A stretch of DNA of 64,000 nucleotides. Source: RUG191 sp045642225. Its GTDB lineage: Bacteria > Bacillota > Clostridia > Lachnospirales > Lachnospiraceae. Made by a program: the position numbers and the translations under genes. The first letter of the stretch is position 1. The number at the start of each line of letters is the position of its first letter. Shown here piece after piece: positions 45,538 to 55,120 of this stretch. The stretch is from contig JAZUIN010000024.1 of assembly GCA_045642225.1 (NCBI GenBank), positions 138,804-202,803 on the forward strand, written 5' to 3'. The notes beneath the pieces are model-generated. The model was not told the origin of the DNA, searched no databases, and was given only the letters and a program-made list of their open reading frames with translations.

Positions 45538-47459
45538 TTGCTTTCTCCCTCAATACCCTTATCTTCTGGCAACAATAACAACACTGCTATAAATAGTATA
45601 GAATATATCACAGGCATAATATATCTCGAATTTCCATTATCTGGTGATACTAAGCATATTGCATATACTATTACCGGCATAACATTAAGCATTATATAAT
45701 CTTTTTTCTTCTTATAAATGCTATACACAACCATAACTAATACAATCCATGGCAAAAATCCCATCGACATAAAAATATTAATAAATGGAATTTTCTCAAA
45801 GGAAAGCATCATTTGATTTACTACAAATCTAGCATTTTTCATCAACTCAAAGTTAGTAACATACAAATGTTCATATTCCTTATTCGGATCATGCTTTTGC
45901 AAATATGGTTCAAATTCATAATACACCAAATTTGAAATTTTATCTATATCCCAATATTCATAGGTATTATTAACAGTTGCTTCTACATATGTCAACGGAT
46001 GCTTAAAAAACATCATCGCCCAGGTCTTAAAATATTCATTTAAATCCGTGCTAGACGCATTCTGTTTGTATTCCTCTTTAATATAATCACTCAAATCAGG
46101 TCTATAATATTTCGCCAAAGATTTATAAGGAAGAACCTTATTTATTGCTTCCTTTTCCTCTTCTGTTACTTCATCACCATGTTCTACAACATATCTTGCT
46201 GTTTGTTGAAATGGTACTGAAAGCGCCTCTTGTTTCCCTACTGGTGCTACATTTAACAACGGTAAAAGAATTGCAACCCATAATACTCTATATAAAACGG
46301 TTGGAACACCCACAGAAATTAGGATTTTCCACCATTCTTTTCGATATATCACTAAATATATTATACCAACTATTATTATTACATAGAAGCCATAATTTTT
46401 GGTAAGCATTAAACCAAGGCTATTTAATGCAAACAAAACATCAAACCACCACTTAGAAAACGCTTTTCCTTTTGTTCTTGCAATTTCAGCCATCAATATA
46501 ACTAATAACAAAGAAAATAGCGCATACCAAGTATCCTTTAACATACAAATTGCATACATTGGAAATATAGGAATAAACATTATAACTAATTGGATAACTA
46601 AACGTCTATTTCGAGTTACTCCTGCAAATCTTAAATATTGTAAAGCCACTGTAAAAACTACCGCGCTTACTACCATGTGAAAAATCGTGTATATCGCAAC
46701 GCCTATTGTTATGTTTCCGAATACATTTAAGCCTAGTTTAAAGAAAGCTTCAAATAACAATGTTGTTAAAAACGGATGATGATTTGTGTAAAATGTTATA
46801 GGTGGTTTTATCGTTGTTAAATCATTAATATAACTTTTGATTCCAAAGCTTTGCATCAATTGAATTACAGTGTCCGTATTTGCCGTACCCGGGAAAAATA
46901 TAACAAAATATGGCAACCACGCAATCAAAAACAACCCGCAAATGATAAGCGAATTTGTCCACGTTGTCTTTTCTTTCACAAATTCTTTTTGTATCCCAAA
47001 CTTATTTAATAAGTCAAACAAAAATTTTAATCCGTAGTAAAAAACTACTCCGTATACTATTCCTTTATATAATGCTCTACTAAAATTAAGTCCTGATCCC
47101 CAAATATATACGCTTGAATCACTAGCATCAAAAGAAAGTGCCGTCACTTGACCTAGCGCGAACAACACCGAAACAATAATTAACGTTATTTTCAACCCTT
47201 TTTCATGCTTAATTCTCGAAGAAAAATAGATTAAAATACCTATACCTATTGCCATCAAAAATGTTGAAAATCTATCGCCATTTAACGACAAATATATTGT
47301 CCTAAAAAATTCTGTTACACCCGTGAGCTGATCTATCTCTGTATTCGCTGGCGTTATAACTTTAGTAATAGACATTTCTAAACCAACACTACAAAGAATT
47401 CCCACTAATATGGATATTACAGCTCTTTTCTTATCCATTCTATAAATAAAACTACTCAT
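45528..47459 (-). CDS. DUF6020-like large membrane protein
   Basis: 643 residues from the ATG at 47457-47459; the in-frame TTG upstream is unlikely and both have weak ribosome binding sites. It is homologous to 14721-16493, sharing FPGTANTDTVIQ, NHHPFLTTL, MLKDTWYALF, VPFQQTARYV, YRPDLSD and an outer domain between the last helices. About a dozen helices. The resemblance to GT-C proteins suggests extracytoplasmic glycosyl transfer, but this copy lies outside the glycan run, between the gmd and atp operons. Confidence 0.78.
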   Translation of the reverse strand: MSSFIYRMDKKRAVISILVGILCSVGLEMSITKVITPANTEIDQLTGVTEFFRTIYLSLNGDRFSTFLMAIGIGILIYFSSRIKHEKGLKITLIIVSVLFALGQVTALSFDASDSSVYIWGSGLNFSRALYKGIVYGVVFYYGLKFLFDLLNKFGIQKEFVKEKTTWTNSLIICGLFLIAWLPYFVIFFPGTANTDTVIQLMQSFGIKSYINDLTTIKPPITFYTNHHPFLTTLLFEAFFKLGLNVFGNITIGVAIYTIFHMVVSAVVFTVALQYLRFAGVTRNRRLVIQLVIMFIPIFPMYAICMLKDTWYALFSLLLVILMAEIARTKGKAFSKWWFDVLFALNSLGLMLTKNYGFYVIIIVGIIYLVIYRKEWWKILISVGVPTVLYRVLWVAILLPLLNVAPVGKQEALSVPFQQTARYVVEHGDEVTEEEKEAINKVLPYKSLAKYYRPDLSDYIKEEYKQNASSTDLNEYFKTWAMMFFKHPLTYVEATVNNTYEYWDIDKISNLVYYEFEPYLQKHDPNKEYEHLYVTNFELMKNARFVVNQMMLSFEKIPFINIFMSMGFLPWIVLVMVVYSIYKKKKDYIMLNVMPVIVYAICLVSPDNGNSRYIMPVIYSILFIAVLLLLPEDKGIEGESKCK

Positions 47460-47556
47460 ATCTAACCACAAACTTTTATTACTTAATCACTCAACAATAT
47501 ATCCTTTTATATAACAACCAAATAATTATTATATAAAAACACATATTATAAACTAC

Positions 47557-47578
47557 GCCCCCGGTTATCCCCGGGGGC
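47557..47578 (-). terminator. GC-rich hairpin at the 3' end of the atp operon
   Basis: Eight-bp stem GCCCCCGG/CCGGGGGC with a six-base loop, 17 nt after the atpC stop. No T-run follows on the minus strand, although six T precede it. It may terminate weakly or protect the 3' end. Confidence 0.55.
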
Positions 47579-47594
47579 TAAAAAACAATGAATA

Positions 47595-47993
47595 TTATAC
47601 AGTAAGGTTTTGTCTTACCAAAGCCTTTTTAAGTGCAATTTCTGCTCTCACAACGTCTATTGAGGAATCATTTTTACTCAAACGTCCTCGTGCACGTTCT
47701 TCTGCCGCATGAGCTCTCGAAACATCAATCTCTTCTGGCCACTCAGCAATTTCTGCAAGAATTGTTACTTTATCTGGAAGAATTTCTGCAAAACCAGCGT
47801 GAACTGCTGCTTTAACATTTTCCTCAGCGTGAATAGTAACTATTCCTGGCGCAATTACTGTTGTAAGGGAAATATGTTCTGGATAAACTCCAATTTCTCC
47901 CTCAGTGGTATTGAATTCGATCATGCTTGCTTCACCCTTATAAAAAACTCTGTCTGGTGTAATGATTTCAACTTCCACTAACTTTTCTGCCAT
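47595..47993 (-). CDS. atpC: ATP synthase F1 subunit epsilon
   Basis: 132 residues with the N-terminal beta-sandwich (VEIITPDRVFYKGEASMIEFNTTEGEIGVYPEH) and a C-terminal helical hairpin with Ala/Arg-rich sequence. It is the last gene of the atp operon, 11 nt after atpD. It couples the central stalk to the c ring and can inhibit ATP hydrolysis. Confidence 0.95.
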   Translation of the reverse strand: MAEKLVEVEIITPDRVFYKGEASMIEFNTTEGEIGVYPEHISLTTVIAPGIVTIHAEENVKAAVHAGFAEILPDKVTILAEIAEWPEEIDVSRAHAAEERARGRLSKNDSSIDVVRAEIALKKALVRQNLTV

Positions 47994-48004
47994 AGTCTCA
48001 CTCC

Positions 48005-49396
48005 TTACTTCATACGAGCTCGAACTTCATCAATTGATCCAGCATTTAAGAAATGTCCTTCTGGAATGTCATCATGCTTTCCTTCTAGAATTTCCTTAAA
48101 ACCACGAACTGTTTCATTTACTGGTACATATTTACCTTCAAGACCTGTAAATTGACCTGCAACAAAGAATGGTTGTGATAAAAATCTTTGAACCTTTCTA
48201 GCACGGCTAACTACAAGCTTATCCTCTTCTGATAATTCATCCATACCAAGAATTGCAATAATATCTTGTAATTCTTTGTATTTCTGAAGAATCTCTTGAA
48301 CACCTCTAGCAACTTCAAAATGTTCTTGTCCAACAATACGTGGATCTAGAATTCTTGATGTTGAACCTAAAGGATCTACTGCAGGATAAATACCAAGCTC
48401 TGCAATAGAACGTTCTAGTACAGTTGTAGCATCCAAGTGCGCAAATGTAGTAGCAGGCGCAGGGTCTGTTAAGTCATCAGCAGGTACATATACAGCTTGA
48501 ACCGATGTAATAGATCCATTTTTTGTAGATGTAATACGCTCTTGTAATGCACCCATTTCTGTCTGCAATGTTGGTTGGTAACCAACGGCTGAAGGCATAC
48601 GTCCAAGCAACGCTGAAACCTCAGAACCAGCTTGTGTAAAACGGAAAATGTTATCAATAAATAACAACACATCCTTTCCACCCTTATCACGGAAATACTC
48701 TGCCATTGTAAGACCTGTAAGACCAACTCTCATACGAGCTCCTGGTGGCTCGTTCATCTGACCAAATACCATACAAGTCTTGTCAATTACTCCTGACTCC
48801 TTCATTTCAAAATAAAGGTCGTTTCCTTCACGAGTACGCTCACCTACACCAGTAAATACTGAGTATCCACCGTGCTCTGTAGCGATATTGTGAATCAATT
48901 CTTGAATTAATACTGTTTTACCAACTCCGGCACCACCGAATAGACCGATTTTACCACCCTTTTGATATGGACAAAGCAAGTCTACAACTTTAATACCTGT
49001 TTCTAGGATTTCTTGTGTTGTTGCTTGTTCTTCAAAAGAAGGTGCCTTTCTATGAATTGGCATATACTCTACATCTGTAGGTGCTTCAACCTCATCAATA
49101 GGGTCACCCAAAACGTTAAAGATTCTTCCTAATGTTGCTTCACCAACAGGAACTGAAATAGGAGCTCCTGTAGCCACTGCATCCATTCCACGAACTAAAC
49201 CGTCTGTTGAACCCATGGCAATACACCTTACAGTGTCGTCACCCAAATGTTGTGATACTTCTACAATTAGCTTATTACCATCATTCATAGCAATACTAAT
49301 AGCATCATTTATTTCTGGAAGGTATCCTTCAGAAAACTTTATATCTAGTACCGCACCAATAATCTGAGTGATTTTTCCTACTTTATTATCTGCCAT
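48005..49396 (-). CDS. atpD: ATP synthase F1 subunit beta (catalytic)
   Basis: 463 residues. Walker A GGAGVGKT at 154-161, catalytic GERTREGNDLY shortly after, Walker B-type VLLFIDNIFRFTQAG, and the family segment ALLGRMPSAVGYQPTL. It forms the three catalytic sites with alpha. AAGGAG precedes the ATG. The sequence is standard with no visible changes in catalytic residues. Confidence 0.97.
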   Translation of the reverse strand: MADNKVGKITQIIGAVLDIKFSEGYLPEINDAISIAMNDGNKLIVEVSQHLGDDTVRCIAMGSTDGLVRGMDAVATGAPISVPVGEATLGRIFNVLGDPIDEVEAPTDVEYMPIHRKAPSFEEQATTQEILETGIKVVDLLCPYQKGGKIGLFGGAGVGKTVLIQELIHNIATEHGGYSVFTGVGERTREGNDLYFEMKESGVIDKTCMVFGQMNEPPGARMRVGLTGLTMAEYFRDKGGKDVLLFIDNIFRFTQAGSEVSALLGRMPSAVGYQPTLQTEMGALQERITSTKNGSITSVQAVYVPADDLTDPAPATTFAHLDATTVLERSIAELGIYPAVDPLGSTSRILDPRIVGQEHFEVARGVQEILQKYKELQDIIAILGMDELSEEDKLVVSRARKVQRFLSQPFFVAGQFTGLEGKYVPVNETVRGFKEILEGKHDDIPEGHFLNAGSIDEVRARMK

Positions 49397-49407
49397 TTTT
49401 TCACTCC

Positions 49408-50268
49408 TTATGATATAGCCTCTGCACCGGCTATAATCTCTGTTAATTCTTGTGTTATCGAACCTTGACGGGCTCTATTATACTTAAGTGTTAAATCACT
49501 AATTATGTCTTCCGCATTACTTGTAGCAGAATCCATTGCTTGCATACGTGCGCCGTTTTCACTGGCAACAGCTTCAACTAATGCACCGTATATAAGGCTT
49601 GTTATATACTTTGGAATAATCTCGTCTAAAGCCTGCTCTGGATCTGGTTCAAAATTCATAACCATCTTTCCATAATCTTCGCCATCTACATCTTCTTCTG
49701 GTACTTCTACCGGTAGAAGCTTAAGTAGCTTAGGCTCATGACTAACCGTATTTTTAAAATGTGTATACGCTAAATATATTTCCCCAACTTCACCATTAGC
49801 AAATGCTTCTAATACATTTTTTGAAACTTCCATCGCATCTGTATATTGTGGCGCTTCCATAACCTCGTCATATTCTGCCGCCACTTCATAACCTCTGCCT
49901 TCTAAGAAATCATGTGCTTTTTTACCAATAGTGTATAACTTAACATCTTCAGGATTTAAATCACTTCCAGTAATTAATTTGGAAACATTACTGTTATATC
50001 CACCAGCAAGTCCTCTATTAGAAGAAATTGTAATAATTGCCTTCTTCTTAGACTCACCTGCCTTAAGATATGGATGATTAATATCACCTGACTTTGCAAG
50101 CATTGAGCATACAGTGTTATACATATAATTAAAATATGGTGTTGTATTCTCAGCTTTTTGTTTAGCCTTTTGTAGTTTAACAGTAGAAACAAGCTTCATG
50201 GCTTTAGTGATTTTTTGAGTGCTAGAAACACTCTTTTTTCTACGCTGTATGTCTCTCATAGAAGCCAT
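49408..50268 (-). CDS. atpG: ATP synthase F1 subunit gamma
   Basis: 286 residues. N-terminal MRDIQRRKKSVSSTQKITKAMK and C-terminal SEDIISDL-type YNRARQGSITQELTEI are the conserved halves of the rotor coiled coil. Middle domain carries ISSNRGLAGGYN. An extra loop near VPEEDVDGEDYGK is typical of clostridial gamma. It lies between atpA and atpD with short gaps. Confidence 0.96.
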   Translation of the reverse strand: MASMRDIQRRKKSVSSTQKITKAMKLVSTVKLQKAKQKAENTTPYFNYMYNTVCSMLAKSGDINHPYLKAGESKKKAIITISSNRGLAGGYNSNVSKLITGSDLNPEDVKLYTIGKKAHDFLEGRGYEVAAEYDEVMEAPQYTDAMEVSKNVLEAFANGEVGEIYLAYTHFKNTVSHEPKLLKLLPVEVPEEDVDGEDYGKMVMNFEPDPEQALDEIIPKYITSLIYGALVEAVASENGARMQAMDSATSNAEDIISDLTLKYNRARQGSITQELTEIIAGAEAIS

Positions 50269-50293
50269 AGCACTTTACCACCTTTCACTTATT

Positions 50294-51799
50294 CTACTTA
50301 AAATCAGCTTTACACTCTTCTATAGCTTTAATTAAAGCCTTTTCTGTATCCTCATCCATAACCTTTTTCTCACGAATTGTTGCTGGAATATTAGAATACT
50401 TTATATCAATATACTCAAATAATTCTTTTTCAAATCTAAGAATATCTTCTACTGCAATGTCTAATAAATACTTTTGAGTAGCAGCATAAATAATAATAAT
50501 TTGATACTCTACTGGCATTGGAGCATATTGAGGCTGTTTTAACATTTCTCTGATTCTCTCACCTTGTGCAAGCTTTTCTGCTGTATCAGCATCAAGTTCA
50601 GAACCAAATTGTGCAAATGATGCAAGCTCTCTATATTGTGCTAACTCTACACGGATAGGTGCTGCTATCTTCTTCATAGCCTTAATCTGAGCAGATCCAC
50701 CTACACGGGAAACTGAAAGTCCAGCGTTAATAGCTGGTCTAAATCCTGCGTTAAATGCATCTGTTTCAAGATAAATCTGACCATCTGTAATAGATATTAC
50801 GTTTGTTGGAATGTATGCACTAACATCTCCTGCTTGTGTTTCAATAATAGGAAGTGCTGTAAGAGAACCTCCTCCTAATTTATCACTTAATCTTGATGCT
50901 CTTTCCAACAATCTTGAATGCAAATAGAAAACATCACCTGGGTACGCCTCACGTCCTGGTGGACGTCTAAGTAATAATGAAAGTGTACGATAAGCTGTAG
51001 CATGCTTACTCAAATCATCATAAATTACAAGTACATCTTCGCCATTTTCCATCCATTCCTCACCAATCGCACATCCTGCATATGGTGCAATATATTGAAG
51101 TGGCGCAAGCTCTGAAGCTGTTGATGCTACAACTGTTGTATAGCTCATAGCTCCAAACTCTTCTAATTCTTTAACAATACTTGCAACTGTAGATGCCTTT
51201 TGACCTATAGCTACATATATACATTTTACATTTTGACCCTTTTGGTTAATGATTGTATCAATGGCAATAGCAGTTTTACCTGTTTGCTTATCACCAATAA
51301 TAAGCTCTCTTTGACCTCTTCCGATAGGAATCATTGAGTCAATAGCTTTTATACCTGTTTGCAAAGGTGTATCTACTGATTTACGATCGATTACACCATG
51401 TGCTACTCTTTCAATTTGTCTGAATTTGTCTGTCTCTATAGGACCTTTTCCATCAATAGGTTGTCCCAAAGCATTAACAACACGTCCGATCATTGCATCG
51501 CCTACAGGCACTTCAACAACACGTCCCGTTGTTTTAACGGTATCTCCTTCATTGATATTACGATGATCACCAAGTAATACGGCACCAACGTTATCCTCTT
51601 CTAAGTTCAATACCATTCCATATACTTCGCCAGGAAATTCTAACAATTCACCTTGCATTGCCTTCTCAAGTCCGTGAACTCTGGCAATACCGTCGGCCAC
51701 TTGAATAACTGTACCGACATCTGCTACCTCTAATTGAGAAGCATATCTAGTCATTTGCTCTTTAATTACTGAGCTTATCTCTTCCGGTTTTAAATTCAT
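50294..51799 (-). CDS. atpA: ATP synthase F1 subunit alpha
   Basis: 501 residues. Walker A GDKQTGKT at 169-176, plus PGREAYPGDVFYLHSRLLER and the SVSRVGGSAQ segment near the C-terminal third. Regulatory, non-catalytic nucleotide-binding subunit. Its ATG overlaps the atpH stop (ATGA), so translation is coupled. Confidence 0.97.
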   Translation of the reverse strand: MNLKPEEISSVIKEQMTRYASQLEVADVGTVIQVADGIARVHGLEKAMQGELLEFPGEVYGMVLNLEEDNVGAVLLGDHRNINEGDTVKTTGRVVEVPVGDAMIGRVVNALGQPIDGKGPIETDKFRQIERVAHGVIDRKSVDTPLQTGIKAIDSMIPIGRGQRELIIGDKQTGKTAIAIDTIINQKGQNVKCIYVAIGQKASTVASIVKELEEFGAMSYTTVVASTASELAPLQYIAPYAGCAIGEEWMENGEDVLVIYDDLSKHATAYRTLSLLLRRPPGREAYPGDVFYLHSRLLERASRLSDKLGGGSLTALPIIETQAGDVSAYIPTNVISITDGQIYLETDAFNAGFRPAINAGLSVSRVGGSAQIKAMKKIAAPIRVELAQYRELASFAQFGSELDADTAEKLAQGERIREMLKQPQYAPMPVEYQIIIIYAATQKYLLDIAVEDILRFEKELFEYIDIKYSNIPATIREKKVMDEDTEKALIKAIEECKADFK

Positions 51800-52362
51800 G
51801 GAGCGGTTTCACCTACTTTCAACTGTATTTTGGACAATTCTTTTGATAATTCATATATTTTTGTTTTGATTGAGCTATCCACAACTCTATCACCGATTCG
51901 AATTACCATGCCTCCAATTAATTCGGGGTCTACATCATAGTTCATCTCAAATGATACATAATCTGTAGTCTCTAGAAGCTTCTTTTCAACATCACTTTTT
52001 TGCGCGTCTGTAAGCTCTATAGGCGTTTTTACAAATGCAATACCTATATTTTTATACTCCATAACACGATTCAAATAGTAAGTGAAAATCTCTTCCATAT
52101 CCTTGAAATGATCCTTTTCAATAACCATTACCATAAGACCAACAATCTCATCAGTAACTCGTCCCTTGAAAACATTTTCTATCACTTCTACTTTTTCTTC
52201 TTTAACGATTTTAGGATGACACATTATTTTCGATAAATCTGCATTATCATTCAAAACATCTATTATAGCCTTTACTTCTTTTGTAAAGTCATCTACTTTG
52301 TTTTGCTCAACGGCAAGTTCAAACAACGCATCACCATATACGTTTGATACTAACTTTGCCAT
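51796..52362 (-). CDS. atpH: ATP synthase F1 subunit delta
   Basis: 188 residues; links F1 to the b subunits. N-terminal six-helix domain with YGDALFELAVEQNK, and the C-terminal PELIGGMVIRIGDRVVDSSIK signature. Starts within the last 13 nt of atpF and overlaps atpA by 4 nt. Confidence 0.94.
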   Translation of the reverse strand: MAKLVSNVYGDALFELAVEQNKVDDFTKEVKAIIDVLNDNADLSKIMCHPKIVKEEKVEVIENVFKGRVTDEIVGLMVMVIEKDHFKDMEEIFTYYLNRVMEYKNIGIAFVKTPIELTDAQKSDVEKKLLETTDYVSFEMNYDVDPELIGGMVIRIGDRVVDSSIKTKIYELSKELSKIQLKVGETAP

Positions 52363-52865
52363 GTAGAATCACCCATCTCTCTTAATGTTTCATCCACCAA
52401 GGATGCTTGAACAGTAGCATCTATATTAGCAGATACAACTTTTTTCGCCATAGCTGCTGCAACTACTACCATTTCTTGCTTAACTTCATCAGCTACACGT
52501 TTCTTCTCAAGAGCTGCTTCTTCTTGTGCTCTTGCAATAATTCGCGCTGCTTCTTCCTTGGCTTCATTTACGATATTTGTTTCGTTCTTCAAAGCCTTCT
52601 GTCTAGCTTCTGCAAGAATAGCGTCTGCTTCTTTATCAACATTTCTAAGCTTTTCTTCGTATTCCTCTTTCAACTTAGCTGCTGCTTCTTTATCATTTGT
52701 AGCAGTAGCAATATCGTTTGCAATTCTATTTTTACGATCCTCTAAGAACTTCTTAGCTGGATTCCATAATAGATATGACAAAATGATGAACAAGAAGAAA
52801 ACTGAAATGGCAAGCAAAACAGTATCATGCAATAGCTGGATATCAAGGTTGAATAGTCTTGTCAT
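52350..52865 (-). CDS. atpF: ATP synthase F0 subunit b
   Basis: 171 residues. One N-terminal membrane helix (about 12-33, ending in YLLWNPAKKFL) and a long charged helix rich in Ala, Glu and Lys forming the peripheral stalk coiled coil. Only one b gene is present, so a homodimer is expected. It lies 51 nt downstream of atpE. Confidence 0.94.
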   Translation of the reverse strand: MTRLFNLDIQLLHDTVLLAISVFFLFIILSYLLWNPAKKFLEDRKNRIANDIATATNDKEAAAKLKEEYEEKLRNVDKEADAILAEARQKALKNETNIVNEAKEEAARIIARAQEEAALEKKRVADEVKQEMVVVAAAMAKKVVSANIDATVQASLVDETLREMGDSTWQS

Positions 52866-52916
52866 TTACCTTGTTCCTCCTTTCTGTCTCGCAAATTCAC
52901 TTTGTGACTTTAATAA

Positions 52917-53174
52917 TTAGCCTACAAGTGGTTTTACGAAAAGAAGTAACATAGCTACTAACAAACCATATAGACCTGTTGTCTCTGCAACGGCTTGTCC
53001 AAGTAACATTGTTGAAGTAATGTCTGACTTTGCACCTGGATTTCTACCAACTGCTGCTGCTGCATGTCCTGCTGCATTACCTTGTCCGATACCAGCACCG
53101 ATACCACCAATAACTGCAAGACCTGCACCGATAGCTGAACATGCTAAAATTAAATCCTCACCTGTAATATTCAT
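52917..53174 (-). CDS. atpE: ATP synthase F0 subunit c, with Na+-type ligands
   Basis: 85 residues, two helices. Helix 1 carries the glycine-rich GGIGAGIGQG. The ion-binding glutamate is E64 in LGQAVAETTGLYG. The set Gln31, Val62, Glu64, Thr65, Thr66 and Tyr69 matches positions that bind Na+ in the Ilyobacter tartaricus c ring (Gln32, Val63, Glu65, Ser66, Thr67, Tyr70), with Thr for Ser. Coupling to Na+ rather than H+ is therefore likely but is an inference. The ring's subunit number cannot be read from sequence. Confidence 0.96.
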   Translation of the reverse strand: MNITGEDLILACSAIGAGLAVIGGIGAGIGQGNAAGHAAAAVGRNPGAKSDITSTMLLGQAVAETTGLYGLLVAMLLLFVKPLVG

Positions 53175-53197
53175 TGTTTGTTCCTCCTAATAAAAAA

Positions 53198-53935
53198 TTA
53201 TTCTTTTTCTCCAATTGCATTGGAAATGTATGTCATTGTTAACATACAAAATACGTAAGTTTGAATCGAACCAGAAAACAAATCAAAATATGCATGTAAG
53301 ACTGAAGGCCAAACATATGCTATTTTTGATAATAATCCGTATAAAAGGGCCATCATTACGGTTCCTGATAAAACATTTGCAAACAAACGTAAAGATAATG
53401 AAACTGGTACTGCTATATCACCAATTATGTTAATAGGCAACCAGATTGGCAACCAAGGTGGTAATGGTGAACACCCATCAATCCAAATCTGCTTGATGCT
53501 ATTATGCTTAAATGTGTTAAACCAAATAAGGATAAATGTAATTAGCGCCAAAGCAAATGTTGTTCCATAATCTGCTGTTGGTGGACGTAATCCAAATAAT
53601 CCCGAAATGTTACTAACTAAAATAAATGCAAAAATTGTAAATATATAATTAGCAAATTTTGGTGCGTTTTTTCCCATTGAGCCTTTAACAATCCCCTGCA
53701 AAAACTCAACCATAATTTCGATCACATTTTGAAATCCTTCTGGCACATCTTTTGCGTGCTTTAACTTGCGATTTGCAACAAAAGCAAAAATGATCAAAAG
53801 CAACATTACTATTAATATACATACATGACTAGTTGTAATCCACACTTCATGTCCAAATATCGTATACGAAAACAATCCATGTATCATAAAGTCAATATTA
53901 TCAGCCGATGCTGCTGCTAAAATTGGTTCGCTCAC
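53198..53935 (-). CDS. atpB: ATP synthase F0 subunit a
   Basis: 245 residues, five to six helices. The essential arginine is R183 in LSLRLFANVLSG. Late helices have FDLFSGSIQTYVFCMLTMTYI. It forms the ion half-channels against the c ring. Its start overlaps the end of atpI (ATGA). Confidence 0.95.
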   Translation of the reverse strand: MSEPILAAASADNIDFMIHGLFSYTIFGHEVWITTSHVCILIVMLLLIIFAFVANRKLKHAKDVPEGFQNVIEIMVEFLQGIVKGSMGKNAPKFANYIFTIFAFILVSNISGLFGLRPPTADYGTTFALALITFILIWFNTFKHNSIKQIWIDGCSPLPPWLPIWLPINIIGDIAVPVSLSLRLFANVLSGTVMMALLYGLLSKIAYVWPSVLHAYFDLFSGSIQTYVFCMLTMTYISNAIGEKE

Positions 53936-54348
53936 AATTTCACCTCCTTTTCTTCATTTTGATCCTTTCTATGAATCAATTTATATATGAAAGGTTGTAC
54001 ATACGCACTAACCTTTAGCCCCAAAGCTGCTACAAAAGCCGCAATCGGATTACCAATATTTAAAAATACCAATGCTAAAAAGACTAGAACTACTACTATA
54101 TATCTTAGTATCGATTTTATTCTAAGCTTCCACTGGCCATCGCCTTTATCCACTGCGCCTTCTATTGTAAATGCTAAATGAAATGCCATAAATATAGCAC
54201 ACGCCACGCCAATCCATGTGCCGGTTGAATACCTAAGCTTATCCTCTACAAACCATACTGCAGAAAACTGCACCAATATCCCCCAGCATATAATTCCTAG
54301 AATTAATAATGGCAAAGCTTTATTTAGCTGTTTAATTCTCTTTATCAT
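53932..54348 (-). CDS. atpI: ATP synthase subunit I-like membrane protein
   Basis: 138 residues, four hydrophobic helices, basic N-terminus (MIKRIKQLNK) and charged C-terminus. Position between atpZ and atpB and the AtpI-like layout support the call; such proteins help assemble the c ring. Sequence similarity is weak by eye, as usual for this family. It overlaps atpZ by 17 nt. Confidence 0.8.
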   Translation of the reverse strand: MIKRIKQLNKALPLLILGIICWGILVQFSAVWFVEDKLRYSTGTWIGVACAIFMAFHLAFTIEGAVDKGDGQWKLRIKSILRYIVVVLVFLALVFLNIGNPIAAFVAALGLKVSAYVQPFIYKLIHRKDQNEEKEVKL

Positions 54349-54604
54349 TTTGTTCTTCTAATTCTTTTTCTCTTGCAATCTCGTATGGTTCTTTTTGTTT
54401 CTTCAAATATTTCTTCAACAATTTATACACTCCTGATGCTCCACCTGCTGCACCAAGAAAAAAGAAAACAACAGAAATCCAATTCATATCTATTTTTTTG
54501 CCAATCCATGCACCTATAAATGTCATTACAAGAATTGGAACTATCATATTAATACTTACTTGAAGTATTAACACTAACGTATCCATTGTTGAGTTTTTCT
54601 TCAT
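54332..54604 (-). CDS. atpZ: AtpZ/AtpI family protein
   Basis: 90 residues with two helices. The glycine-rich segment FFFLGAAGGASGVYKLLKKYLKK after GKKIDMNWISV is typical of AtpZ. The ATG at 54602-54604 is chosen over a TTG two codons upstream. AtpZ-type proteins are proposed to help assembly or Mg2+/Ca2+ supply for F-ATPases. First gene of the atp cluster proper. Confidence 0.82.
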   Translation of the reverse strand: MKKNSTMDTLVLILQVSINMIVPILVMTFIGAWIGKKIDMNWISVVFFFLGAAGGASGVYKLLKKYLKKQKEPYEIAREKELEEQNDKEN

Positions 54605-54620
54605 ACTCAATATTCACCTA

Positions 54621-55106
54621 TTATAACTCAATAGTAATTTTTCTATTACTATGCTCATATTTATAAAACTCTACACCTGCAGCTTTAAGCATTCTTTTTG
54701 ATGCTACAACAGAAGGTGTCTTTTCATATTTATCACTCTCATAAATTACAGTCTTAATTCCAGCTTGAATAATTGCCTTAGCGCACTCATTACAAGGGAA
54801 AAGTGACACATATAATTTCGTTCCTTCTAAACTTCCACCTCTATAATTAAGAATAGCGTTCAACTCAGAGTGTGTAGTATAAAAGTACTTATTGTCTAAC
54901 GGATCTCCTTCTCTACACCATGGAAAATCATCATCCGAACAACCTGTTGGAAATCCGTTGTATCCCATAGACAAAATCTTGTTATCTTGACTTACAATAC
55001 ATGCGCCAACTTGTGTATTAGGATCCTTAGAACGAAATCCAGAAAGAAGCGCAACTCCCATAAAGTACTCATCCCAACTTATATAATCTAGTCTCTTCTC
55101 ACCCAT
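54621..55106 (-). CDS. comEB: dCMP/deoxycytidylate deaminase family protein (ComEB-like)
   Basis: 161 residues. Deaminates dCMP to dUMP for thymidylate synthesis. Zinc-site motifs are complete: HSELNAI (His and catalytic Glu) and PCNEC. Early NTQVGACIV and GYNGFPTGC are substrate-site segments of this family. It lies 14 nt after the tsaC fusion and 16 nt before atpZ, so it is co-transcribed with both. The gene name follows the Bacillus homolog; a competence role is not implied. Confidence 0.92.
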   Translation of the reverse strand: MGEKRLDYISWDEYFMGVALLSGFRSKDPNTQVGACIVSQDNKILSMGYNGFPTGCSDDDFPWCREGDPLDNKYFYTTHSELNAILNYRGGSLEGTKLYVSLFPCNECAKAIIQAGIKTVIYESDKYEKTPSVVASKRMLKAAGVEFYKYEHSNRKITIEL

Positions 55107-55120
55107 TGTAACTACCTCAC

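Noticed and set aside
52558..52920. 120-residue plus-strand frame opposite atpF
   Set aside because: Shadow of the Ala/Lys/Glu-rich atpF reading frame; no ribosome binding site and no family resemblance.
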